This document shows positions 6,210-12,811 of a stretch of 16,273 bases of DNA, one piece after another; position 1 is the first letter of the stretch, and each line of letters starts with the position of its first letter. Under the pieces are notes generated by a model. It saw only the letters and a list, made by a program, of their open reading frames with translations. It did not search any database and had not been told where the DNA came from. The DNA is from Pelotomaculum sp. GTDB taxonomy: Bacteria; Bacillota; Desulfotomaculia; Desulfotomaculales; Pelotomaculaceae. The position numbers and the translations under genes are program-made. The stretch is taken from positions 1 to 16,273 of the forward strand of contig DNIT01000062.1 of NCBI GenBank assembly GCA_003489345.1, in the 5' to 3' direction.

Positions 6210-8753
6210 ATGAGCGTTGCTGAGAAATTTATCGTTACGGAACCTAGTGGTGTTGAGCCGTTTGACAAGGACTGGGGTGTTGGCATTTCAGGGATGGTCG
6301 ATAACCCTTCACCTTTTCCACGTATCAATAGAATATTAAAAAATACTGAAAAAACCACCAGCGGGACAGTTGACGCTAACAGAGCCTCATTGGTAACCGA
6401 GGCATATAAACAATATGCAGGCTTTCCCCAGGTTGTTAAGGTCGCCCATGGCGTGTCCAATATGCTTAAGAATGTTCCCATATTCATCTACCCGGACGAA
6501 TTGCTGGTTGGGGGTTTAGGTGGTCCTAAAAAATTAGCACCGGTATTTCCTGAATTTGGCCTTAATTGGCTTTTGGGTGAAATGGAAAACGGTCTGTTGA
6601 AATACAGCGAAAAGAGAACCCACGACTTTTTTGATTATACTGATGAGACTCAAAAAAGCCTGACGGAAATTAGAGACTTTTGGCGCGGACAGTGTATTGA
6701 AGATGTGACACTGCCTAAGATAACTGACGAGGAAATAAAAGGTTCTTATCTTGGCAAATGTCTGTTCTTGCCTAATGCCTACATTTACTCCGGAGCCGGC
6801 CACCTGGGCATTAATTACGGAAAGTTGTTCTCACTGGGTTACGGCGGTATCAGAAAACAGATTGAGGCGCAAATGGCGAATCTGGATCCGGCTTTGCCGG
6901 AAGATATAAAGAAAAAAGCCTTTTACGAAGCTGAATTAATTGTCTGTGACGCGGCTATTGAGCACATCATGAGATATTCCCGGCTGGCAAAGGAAATGTC
7001 GGCCAGTGAACCGGATGCTGCCAGGAAGTCAGAACTTTTGCAGATGGCCGACAACCTTGCATGGATATCAGCAAACCCGCCCAGAACTTTCTGGGAAGCG
7101 ATTCAACTTCAACATCTTGCCAACAATATGGTCCAAATGGAGTCAAACGGACATTCAATTTCCTACGGCAGATTTGATCAATACATGTATCCTTTTTATC
7201 AGAATGACCTCAAGAATGGCACAGCAACCAGGGAATTTATGCAGGAATTGATCGAGAATTTCTTTATCAAAATTTTTGAGCAGAACAAAGTTAGGGATAT
7301 TAACAGCATTACCGTTTTCGCCAACGGAGGAATTGGTGGACCCTGCCTGACAGTTGGCGGTATTGGTATAGATGGTCTGGACGCCACCAATGATGTGACT
7401 TTCATGGCCATGGACGCGCATGCCCATACCAGAATACCAAATCCATGGATGGCTGTAAGGCTTCATAATAACACTCCCTGGGAGTTGAAAGTTAAGCTTG
7501 CCAATCTGATTAAACTGGGAACAGGTGAACCCAAGATCTTCAATGATGAAGTTACTATTCCCAGCATGCTTTCTTATGGCAGGTTTGTTGAAGATTGCCG
7601 GGACTACCAGGTTGTCGGTTGTGTCGAACCTGATGCAACAGGTAAAGAGTATGGCTGGCATGATGCAGCCTATTTCAACATGGCCAAGGTCCTGGAATTA
7701 GCTATCAATGACGGAAGGTGCTTGGAATGCGGCACTGCTTGTCCGCGCTGGGAAGTGTGCGGCAGTGTTGGCAAACGACTTGGACTGCAGACCGGAAGTT
7801 TAGCTGACTTTAAGAATTTTGAAGAGGTTCTTGATGCTTATGATAAGCAGATGAAATACTGGTGCGATCGCATGGTTCGATTCTTAAACGCTGCAGACAT
7901 TGCTCACCAGGAAATAAAACCCCTGCCGTATCTTTCCTTGCTGATCGAAGGGTGTATCGAAAAAGGTGTAGATGCCACTGCCGGCGGTGCGAAATATAAC
8001 TTCAGCGGACCCCAGGCGGTTGGTATTGGGACGGTAGGCGACGGGCTGGCTACCATAAAACAACTGGTATTTGAAGAGAAGAAAGTGACTGGAGCAGAAC
8101 TGCTTGACGCTGCTAAAAAGAACTGGGAAGGTTATGAAGCTCTGTATGCCTACGTAAACAGCGATAAGGTCCATCACTACGGTAATGACGATGATTATGT
8201 TGACGATTTGACCAAATTCGGACTGGATACCTACTGCAAACACGTTGAAAGAAGACCAAATGCACATGGCGGTGTATTCCAGCCGGGATCTTATTCCGTA
8301 GCGGTTAACGTGGCGTTTGGCGGTTTCCAGTGGGCATCGATTGAAGGCAGAAAAGCTTTTGAGCCGATTTCCGACTGCATGGGAGCGGTTCATACCCTCA
8401 ATGCCTGCCATGATATCAAAGGCCCGAGCGCAATATGTAAATCAGTAACCAAGCTGGACCATGGCAGGTGCTCCAACGGAACCCTGCTCAACTGGAAGTT
8501 TACCCCCACAACCCTAACCGGTGATACCGGCCGTGATAATCTCATCTCACTGCTGGAAACTTATGTGCAAAGAAAGGGTATGCACAGCCAGTTTACTGTT
8601 GCAACCCGGGAGACCCTTTTGGATGCTCAGGCCAATCCGGATAAATACAGAGGCTTGTTGGTAAGGGTGGCCGGATACAGTGCCTATTTTGTTGAACTGA
8701 GTAAAGAACTGCAGGATGATATTATCGGGAGAACCGAGTTGTCTTTCGACTAG
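6210..8753 (+). CDS. Glycyl radical enzyme 2, paralogue of GRE 1, glycerol/diol dehydratase-like
   Basis: This 847-residue GRE aligns with GRE 1 along its whole length and has about 15 extra residues at the N-terminus. It keeps every key position at +15: H198 (GAGHLGINY), H315-S316 (NGHSISYGRFDQ), C471 and E473 (GCVEP), D485 (GWHD) and radical Gly G822 (RVAGYSAYFVEL). It is therefore predicted to be active and not a decayed copy. It carries the same four-cysteine insertion (504-517). It differs from GRE 1 in the stretch after the THD motif (FFDYTDETQ against VHIMSEETE) and in the loop before the DAHAHTRIPNPWM motif, so substrate range may differ. AAGGAGG lies just before the ATG. The 125-base gap behind GRE 1 has no clear terminator or sigma-54 promoter, so cotranscription with GRE 1 is likely. 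The substrate is unknown. Confidence 0.93.
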   Translation: MSVAEKFIVTEPSGVEPFDKDWGVGISGMVDNPSPFPRINRILKNTEKTTSGTVDANRASLVTEAYKQYAGFPQVVKVAHGVSNMLKNVPIFIYPDELLVGGLGGPKKLAPVFPEFGLNWLLGEMENGLLKYSEKRTHDFFDYTDETQKSLTEIRDFWRGQCIEDVTLPKITDEEIKGSYLGKCLFLPNAYIYSGAGHLGINYGKLFSLGYGGIRKQIEAQMANLDPALPEDIKKKAFYEAELIVCDAAIEHIMRYSRLAKEMSASEPDAARKSELLQMADNLAWISANPPRTFWEAIQLQHLANNMVQMESNGHSISYGRFDQYMYPFYQNDLKNGTATREFMQELIENFFIKIFEQNKVRDINSITVFANGGIGGPCLTVGGIGIDGLDATNDVTFMAMDAHAHTRIPNPWMAVRLHNNTPWELKVKLANLIKLGTGEPKIFNDEVTIPSMLSYGRFVEDCRDYQVVGCVEPDATGKEYGWHDAAYFNMAKVLELAINDGRCLECGTACPRWEVCGSVGKRLGLQTGSLADFKNFEEVLDAYDKQMKYWCDRMVRFLNAADIAHQEIKPLPYLSLLIEGCIEKGVDATAGGAKYNFSGPQAVGIGTVGDGLATIKQLVFEEKKVTGAELLDAAKKNWEGYEALYAYVNSDKVHHYGNDDDYVDDLTKFGLDTYCKHVERRPNAHGGVFQPGSYSVAVNVAFGGFQWASIEGRKAFEPISDCMGAVHTLNACHDIKGPSAICKSVTKLDHGRCSNGTLLNWKFTPTTLTGDTGRDNLISLLETYVQRKGMHSQFTVATRETLLDAQANPDKYRGLLVRVAGYSAYFVELSKELQDDIIGRTELSFD
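7719..7760 (+). other. Four-cysteine insertion in GRE 2 (C504, C507, C511, C517)
   Basis: GRE 2 has CLECGTACPRWEVC, with the same x2, x3, x5 cysteine spacing as GRE 1. The four Cys and the PRWE stretch are kept between the copies while residues between the Cys have changed. That pattern suggests selection on the cysteines. Confidence 0.75.
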
Positions 8754-8789
8754 TTAGTCGGATATGTACTAATTGTTTTTATGGGTGTT

Positions 8790-8819
8790 CTACGGTGGAA
8801 GAATATACTTCCACCGTAG
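8790..8819 (+). other. Perfect 12-bp hairpin between GRE 2 and the GlcG-like gene
   Basis: CTACGGTGGAAG (8790-8801) and CTTCCACCGTAG (8808-8819) are perfect inverted repeats around a 6-base loop, and the flanking T8789-A8820 also pairs. No T-run follows on either strand, so a simple terminator is unlikely. A 3' stability element for the GRE messages or partial readthrough control would fit its place. Confidence 0.7.
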
Positions 8820-8892
8820 AGGCCCGAAAATAACATTGCAGCTGCTTTGAAATTTTGTTGCCAATATTTTGGGTATAGGGAGATATCGAGAA

Positions 8893-9309
8893 GTGAAAAT
8901 AACTTTGGAAAATGCGTTAAGCATGATTAAGGCGAGCGAAGAAAAGGCAAAGGCTATTGCTGTTCCAGCTGTAATTACCGTTGTTGACCAGGGAGGCCAC
9001 TTTATTGCCATGCATCGTATGGATAATGCCCCGATTGGGTGTATTCAGATTTCATCAGGTAAGGCTTATACGGCTGCAGTCTTAAAGCTGCCAACCCATG
9101 TGTTTACCAACCTCTGTCAACCCGGGCAGGAACTCTTTGGTATTAATACCATAAATGGAGGCCAGTTTGTAGTCTTTGGTGGTGGCTTTCCTGTCGTTGA
9201 TGAAGATGAGGTAATCGGAGCAATCGGTGTCAGCGGTGGTTCTGTAGAGCAGGATATGCAAATTGCCGAAGCAGGATTGGAGTCTATCCAACAAGGAGCG
9301 GCAGCATGA
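8893..9309 (+). CDS. GlcG/HbpS (DUF336, PduO C-terminal-like) family protein
   Basis: The product of about 138 residues has the hallmarks of the GlcG/HbpS family: an N-terminal ITLENALSMIKASEEKAKAIAV helix, VVDQGGHFIAMHRMDNA, a central SSGKAYTAA helix and the GEVIGAIGVSGG-type C-terminal motif (here DEVIGAIGVSGGSVEQDMQIAEAG). Some members bind haem or cobalamin-related ligands, and a related domain forms the C-terminus of PduO in diol-using operons; many members have no known role. The GTG at 8893 is preferred because AGGGAGA at 8877-8883 is 9 bases upstream and the family normally begins here; a TTG at 8869 would add 8 residues. Its stop overlaps the activase start (ATGA), so the two are translationally coupled. 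A helper role for the GREs is inference. Confidence 0.85.
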   Translation: MKITLENALSMIKASEEKAKAIAVPAVITVVDQGGHFIAMHRMDNAPIGCIQISSGKAYTAAVLKLPTHVFTNLCQPGQELFGINTINGGQFVVFGGGFPVVDEDEVIGAIGVSGGSVEQDMQIAEAGLESIQQGAAA

Positions 9310-10283
9310 AAAGTGATTTTGGGATAGAGGGAATCGTATTCAACATCCAGAGATATACAATTCATGACGGTCCTGGTATAAGAACAGAAGTGTTTTTGAA
9401 AGGTTGTCCATTGCGGTGCAAGTGGTGCAGCAATCCCGAAAGCATGAAAACAGGGCCTGAGGTTGGGGTATATGCCGACCGCTGCATTGGGGTTGACAAG
9501 TGCGGCTATTGCTTGTCTGCCTGCCCGCAGTCCCAAGATCGGGTAATATTTACCGCAGATAATAAGGTTACAGGAATAGACCGGGAGAAATGCACTAATT
9601 GCAACAAGTGTGCGGAAAGTTGTCCTGCAAACGCATTGATGACCTGGGGCAACAAAATGACCGTCACCGAAGTGATGAAGGTAATTTTAGCCGACCGCGA
9701 GTTTTATCGAAAATCCGGCGGCGGGGTTACGTTGTCGGGTGGAGAGGTGTTCTTACAGTGGGAATTTGCCTTCGAACTGCTCAAAGAATGCAAAGAAAAT
9801 TATCTACATACTTGTGTTGAGTCGGCATTGCACGTCAGAACGGATATTTTGGAGAAAATTTATCCATATGTGGATTTAGTGCTCACCGACATAAAACACA
9901 TGAATTCGACTAAGCATATGGAATTCACGGGAGTAGGTAACGAGCTCATTTTGCAAAATATCAAGAAAACTGTTGAAATGAATAAGCCCCTCGTGATTCG
10001 AATCCCTGTGGTACCGGAGCACAACAACTGTGAAGAAAACATAAGGACAACAGCTGAATTTATAGTAAATGAATTGCATAACCGAGTCAACCAGGTGCAG
10101 TTGTTACCGTACCGGCAATTGGGAACCGAAAAGTATAGCTCTCTGGGTATTGAGTATCCGATGGACGATTTTAAACCTGTGAAAAGGATTGTATGGGAAC
10201 AAAATATCATACATCTGGTTAAGGTGATGAAATCATACGGCGTTCCTGCGGTAGCTGGTACCACAAGTAAAATTAATCTATGA
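9306..10283 (+). CDS. Radical SAM glycyl radical enzyme activase
   Basis: This 325-residue activase abstracts hydrogen from the GRE glycine using S-adenosylmethionine and a [4Fe-4S] cluster. The SAM cluster motif CPLRCKWC is at C34, C38 and C41. A ferredoxin-like insertion follows with two further four-Cys sets, C60/C66/C69/C73 and C96/C99/C102/C106, as in activases of the glycerol dehydratase, CutD and HPAD type and unlike short PflA. SGGGVTLSGGE matches the SAM-binding region. AAGGAG at 9293-9298 precedes the ATG, which overlaps the GlcG-like stop by four bases. The first cluster set has an extended C-x5-C spacing (CIGVDKCGYC) compared with the usual C-x2-C. It is the only activase in the window and probably serves both GREs, whose C-terminal radical loops are nearly identical. 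Confidence 0.95.
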   Translation: MKSDFGIEGIVFNIQRYTIHDGPGIRTEVFLKGCPLRCKWCSNPESMKTGPEVGVYADRCIGVDKCGYCLSACPQSQDRVIFTADNKVTGIDREKCTNCNKCAESCPANALMTWGNKMTVTEVMKVILADREFYRKSGGGVTLSGGEVFLQWEFAFELLKECKENYLHTCVESALHVRTDILEKIYPYVDLVLTDIKHMNSTKHMEFTGVGNELILQNIKKTVEMNKPLVIRIPVVPEHNNCEENIRTTAEFIVNELHNRVNQVQLLPYRQLGTEKYSSLGIEYPMDDFKPVKRIVWEQNIIHLVKVMKSYGVPAVAGTTSKINL

Positions 10284-10360
10284 AATTTTTGAGCCAAGGA
10301 TAGCTCGTAATTGTTCCCAAATTTTCAATTAAAGTTTTAAGAAAAGAGAGGAGTAGGATC

Positions 10361-11539
10361 ATGGAAAGCGGAAAAAGCAAAATCAAATTAGCTATATTAA
10401 GTTTTTCTATCTTGATGATGGGCATAATTGGAATTGCCGGTGGACTTAGTGTTATTGGCCAACATTTTAGTAATTTACCCCAGACCTCTATCCAATTGCT
10501 TATATCGCTCCCCTGTATTGTAATTATTATTGTTACCCTTTTGGTAGGCAAGGTTCAAGAATATATGTCAAAAAAGACACTTGTTGTTTTTGGTATTCTT
10601 TGTTTTATCATAGGCGGTGTAGCTCCTGCATTCGTGTCATCATTTACAGCAATACTAGTATTTAGAGCAATACTTGGACTTGGAATCGGAATACTGCAGC
10701 CCTTATCCTCGGCTCTTGTAGTAGAACACTTCGATGGCGATGAGTGCTCAAAAGTTATGGGTCAGCAAACTGCGGCTCAAATGCTCGGATGTGCTGTAAT
10801 GGTTTTCTTGGGTGGATATCTTGCTGTAATGGGTTGGAATATTACCTTTTATGTGCACCTTATTGCTGTAATATCATTAATTATTGTTCTGTTGTTTTTA
10901 CCAAACAGCAAGCCAGCCGGAAATGTAGCAGCAGCGGGTGCTCCAGCCGGGAAGGTGAAGCTTACAGGAGCAGCTTACGGATGGGTTGTCACTATGTTCA
11001 TATTCTTTATATCCGGTCAGGTCTATTCGGTATTTCTTGCTTTCCTTGTTGAAACCCAGAAGCTGGGGACTGCTGCTCAATCCGGGTTGACACTTGCGTT
11101 CTTCGCCATTGGCGGATTTTTAATGGGTCTAGTTTTCGGAAAGCTATCGACGTTAACGAAAAATATCACGCTTTCTATTGGTTTAGTACTACTGGGTATA
11201 TCTTATCTGATGATGGCTTATGCATCGAACATTAGTATGGTATATGCTGGTAGTGTAATATGCGGTTTTGCCTTCTCAATCGTTATGCCTTGCATTATCG
11301 TTGCAGCATCTCAATCTGTTGATGCATATTCTGCTCCGATGGCTATTTCAGCTGTAATGTGCAGCCAGAATCTTGCACAGTTCTTATCCCCCTATATTGT
11401 GACGCCTATTGCAGTAGCAATGGGCGGAAACGTCAACCAGTCAGCTTATATATTTGCTGCAGCATTGGCCATCGCAATGGGTGTTGTAGCAGTATTTTGG
11501 GGTGTGGCAAAAAATAAAAAGGTTCAAGTTGCTGCCTAA
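10361..11539 (+). CDS. MFS transporter, 12-TM type
   Basis: The 392-residue integral membrane protein has about 12 hydrophobic segments in two halves joined by a polar, Ala/Gly-rich central loop at about residues 181-203. Arg102 in a FRAILGLGIG segment matches the TM4 motif of the major facilitator family, and a basic GKVQEYMSKKT loop lies between TM2 and TM3. GAGGAG stands shortly before the ATG. It lies 77 bases after the activase on the same strand, with no clear terminator between, so it is probably part of the GRE operon and may import the GRE substrate or export a product. The substrate cannot be told from sequence, and the closest named subfamily is not clear to me. Confidence 0.9.
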   Translation: MESGKSKIKLAILSFSILMMGIIGIAGGLSVIGQHFSNLPQTSIQLLISLPCIVIIIVTLLVGKVQEYMSKKTLVVFGILCFIIGGVAPAFVSSFTAILVFRAILGLGIGILQPLSSALVVEHFDGDECSKVMGQQTAAQMLGCAVMVFLGGYLAVMGWNITFYVHLIAVISLIIVLLFLPNSKPAGNVAAAGAPAGKVKLTGAAYGWVVTMFIFFISGQVYSVFLAFLVETQKLGTAAQSGLTLAFFAIGGFLMGLVFGKLSTLTKNITLSIGLVLLGISYLMMAYASNISMVYAGSVICGFAFSIVMPCIIVAASQSVDAYSAPMAISAVMCSQNLAQFLSPYIVTPIAVAMGGNVNQSAYIFAAALAIAMGVVAVFWGVAKNKKVQVAA

Positions 11540-11648
11540 TCTGTATTGAAGTTTTCCGAAAAAATCTTATAAGCTTCTTAGTAGGACAAGGCTGAAAATA
11601 TCAGCGGGGAGAAGCTGGCCGATCTCCAAAGCACCAGGGGCGGCAAGA

Positions 11649-12164
11649 ATGGTCCACAGGTGCATCCGGGCTATGTGGTCCGTTGTTCAAAATGTTGTTG
11701 AAGCCACGAACAACGGCGGCAACATTGAAGCAAGAACCAATATGCTTTTAGGCAGCATGATGGCCGGTTTTGCCTTCAATTCCGCGGTACTGGGCCTTGT
11801 GCACTCAATTGCCCATCCCTTGAGTGTTCATTGCGGTTTACCGCATGGTGTCGCCAACGCCTGCGGACTGCCGTATGTAATGGAGTATAACGCTGAAGTG
11901 GTACCGGAAAGGACCATTGATATCGGCGTCGCAATGGGTTTGGATTTGCAGGGATTACCGCAAGAAGAGGCCGTTAAAAAGGTTATTGACGCGGTTAAGG
12001 AGCTTTCAAAGGCAGTAAAAATCCCAACTTTGAAAGAAGCCGGTGTTAAAAAAGAACTGTTTGACCGGATTGCCAAGGATACCCTGGAAGAAATCAGTAC
12101 TATGTTTAACCCGAGGGAAGCTTCAATAGAAGATGTTATCGATATTTTAGAAAAAGCCTATTAG
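11649..12164 (+). pseudogene. Iron-containing alcohol dehydrogenase, truncated to its C-terminal half
   Basis: The 171 residues match the C-terminal metal-binding domain of group III (iron-type) alcohol dehydrogenases: NIEARTNMLLGSMMAGFAFN, then LGLVHSIAHPLSVHCGLPHGVANA, which carries metal-binding histidines. Full members have about 380-400 residues; the N-terminal NAD-binding Rossmann half with its glycine motif is missing. The frame stays open back to 11550, but the residues just upstream do not resemble the family, and only 109 bases separate the ATG from the transporter stop, so the missing half was deleted. AGGGG at 11636-11640 could still allow translation. The intact gene would have reduced an aldehyde or oxidised an alcohol, in keeping with the GRE/AOR theme. 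Loss of NAD binding makes enzyme activity unlikely. Confidence 0.82.
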
Positions 12165-12172
12165 TGAAAAGT

Positions 12173-12206
12173 AATCAGTCATAATAACTGATTGGGGCGC
12201 CAATCA
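12173..12206 (+). other. Two mutually exclusive small hairpins
   Basis: AATCAGT (12173-12179) pairs with ACTGATT (12187-12193), while TGATTGG (12189-12195) pairs with CCAATCA (12200-12206). The two share bases 12189-12193, so only one can form at a time. It lies just after the ADH remnant. Confidence 0.35.
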
Positions 12207-12228
12207 AGTAAGCTGCGATTGTATAAAC

Positions 12229-12262
12229 GGTGCAGGGGGTTATACCCTTAACCTCCTGCACC
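12229..12262 (+). other. Long hairpin after the ADH remnant
   Basis: A 14-bp inverted repeat with one G-U pair, 12229-12242 with 12249-12262, around a 6-base loop. It has no T-run, so it may be an RNA processing or 3' end element rather than a standard terminator. Confidence 0.5.
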
Positions 12263-12374
12263 ATATTATAACTACAGATATTGTCCGCAAAATTAAAAGG
12301 CAAAAAGTTATCTAACGCTGCAAATTTCTGAAAGCATTCCAATACATGGCGATAAGTCAATCATCTTTTCACTC

Positions 12375-12408
12375 AACCCCTAAAGGTGCAGAACCCAGGG
12401 GTTTTATT
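12375..12408 (+). terminator. Possible weak terminator after the catabolic cluster
   Basis: AACCCCT (12375-12381) pairs with AGGGGTT (12397-12403) and is followed by TTATT. The loop is long and the T tail short, so termination may be partial. Confidence 0.4.
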
Positions 12409-12478
12409 GATCGCAGACGGTATTTTGTTTAAAATGCTTTTCTCAAAAGGTTTCGTCCTGTATAATGCAGAAGTAACA

Positions 12479-12503
12479 AAAAAACGGCCCTCGGCCGCTT
12501 TTT
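12479..12503 (-). terminator. Terminator of rpmB, likely bidirectional
   Basis: CGGCC (12485-12489) and GGCCG (12493-12497) form a short GC stem flanked by an A-run on the left and a T-run on the right. Read on the minus strand it gives a stem followed by seven U, right after the rpmB stop. The T-run at 12499-12503 also suits the plus strand. Confidence 0.8.
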
Positions 12504-12516
12504 AAAAACTCTTTGC

Positions 12517-12708
12517 TTATATAGCACGCTGGATCTTGCCGCTCCTCAAGCAGCGGGTGCATACCAGAATTCTACGGGGACTACCGTCTACGATGGCTTT
12601 GACGCGCTGCAGGTTGGGCATCCAGGTCCTTTTCGTACGAATGTGTGAGTGACTCATATTCATACCGACGCTAACGCCTTTGCCGCAAACGGCACATACT
12701 CTAGCCAT
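12517..12708 (-). CDS. rpmB: Large ribosomal subunit protein bL28
   Basis: The 63-residue product is ribosomal protein bL28, a 50S component. It has the zinc-ribbon (C+) form, with CAVC at C5/C8 and CTRC at C50/C53, around the conserved SHSHIRTKRTWMPNLQ segment. The ATG at 12706-12708 (minus strand) is chosen over the longer frame because a near-perfect AGGAGGTGG stands just upstream and the family begins MARVCxxCGK. It has its own promoter and terminator. It is transcribed away from recG; in many Firmicutes the genes for Asp23 and a DAK-type protein lie between rpmB and recG, and they are absent here. Confidence 0.96.
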   Translation of the reverse strand: MARVCAVCGKGVSVGMNMSHSHIRTKRTWMPNLQRVKAIVDGSPRRILVCTRCLRSGKIQRAI

Positions 12709-12738
12709 AGATAACCACCTCCTTTGCATCACCATTAC

Positions 12739-12767
12739 ATTCTATCAAAAAACAAAAGGCGTCGCAA
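12739..12767 (-). promoter_or_regulatory. Sigma-A promoter of rpmB
   Basis: On the minus strand TTGCGA (12762-12767) and TAGAAT (12739-12744) are separated by exactly 17 bases, matching the vegetative -35/-10 consensus at 4 and 5 of 6 positions. The start site would lie shortly before the rpmB ribosome site. Confidence 0.75.
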
Positions 12768-12811
12768 GGGCGGCTTAAGTTAAATTCCAGTTATTTTCCG
12801 AAAGGGTTGCC

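Larger units (their letters stand above)
12165..12516. other. Gene-free stretch between the ADH remnant and rpmB
   Basis: These 352 bases hold several inverted repeats (12173-12206, 12229-12262, 12375-12403) and the rpmB terminator, but no gene I can support. A TATAAT at 12461-12466 lacks a good -35 partner. The stretch marks the boundary between the AT-richer catabolic cluster and the GC-richer housekeeping genes. Confidence 0.5.

Noticed and set aside
3586..8753. Benzylsuccinate/alkylsuccinate synthase or true pyruvate formate-lyase identity for the GREs
   Set aside because: Both have the GCVEP motif with a Glu base and the diol-dehydratase-type His, His-Ser and Asp positions. PFL has adjacent Cys-Cys, the succinate synthases lack this Glu, and no Fe-S small subunits are present.
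12461..12466. TATAAT as a plus-strand promoter before the rpmB terminator
   Set aside because: No acceptable -35 box lies 16-18 bases upstream, and a transcript would hit the bidirectional terminator within about 30 bases.
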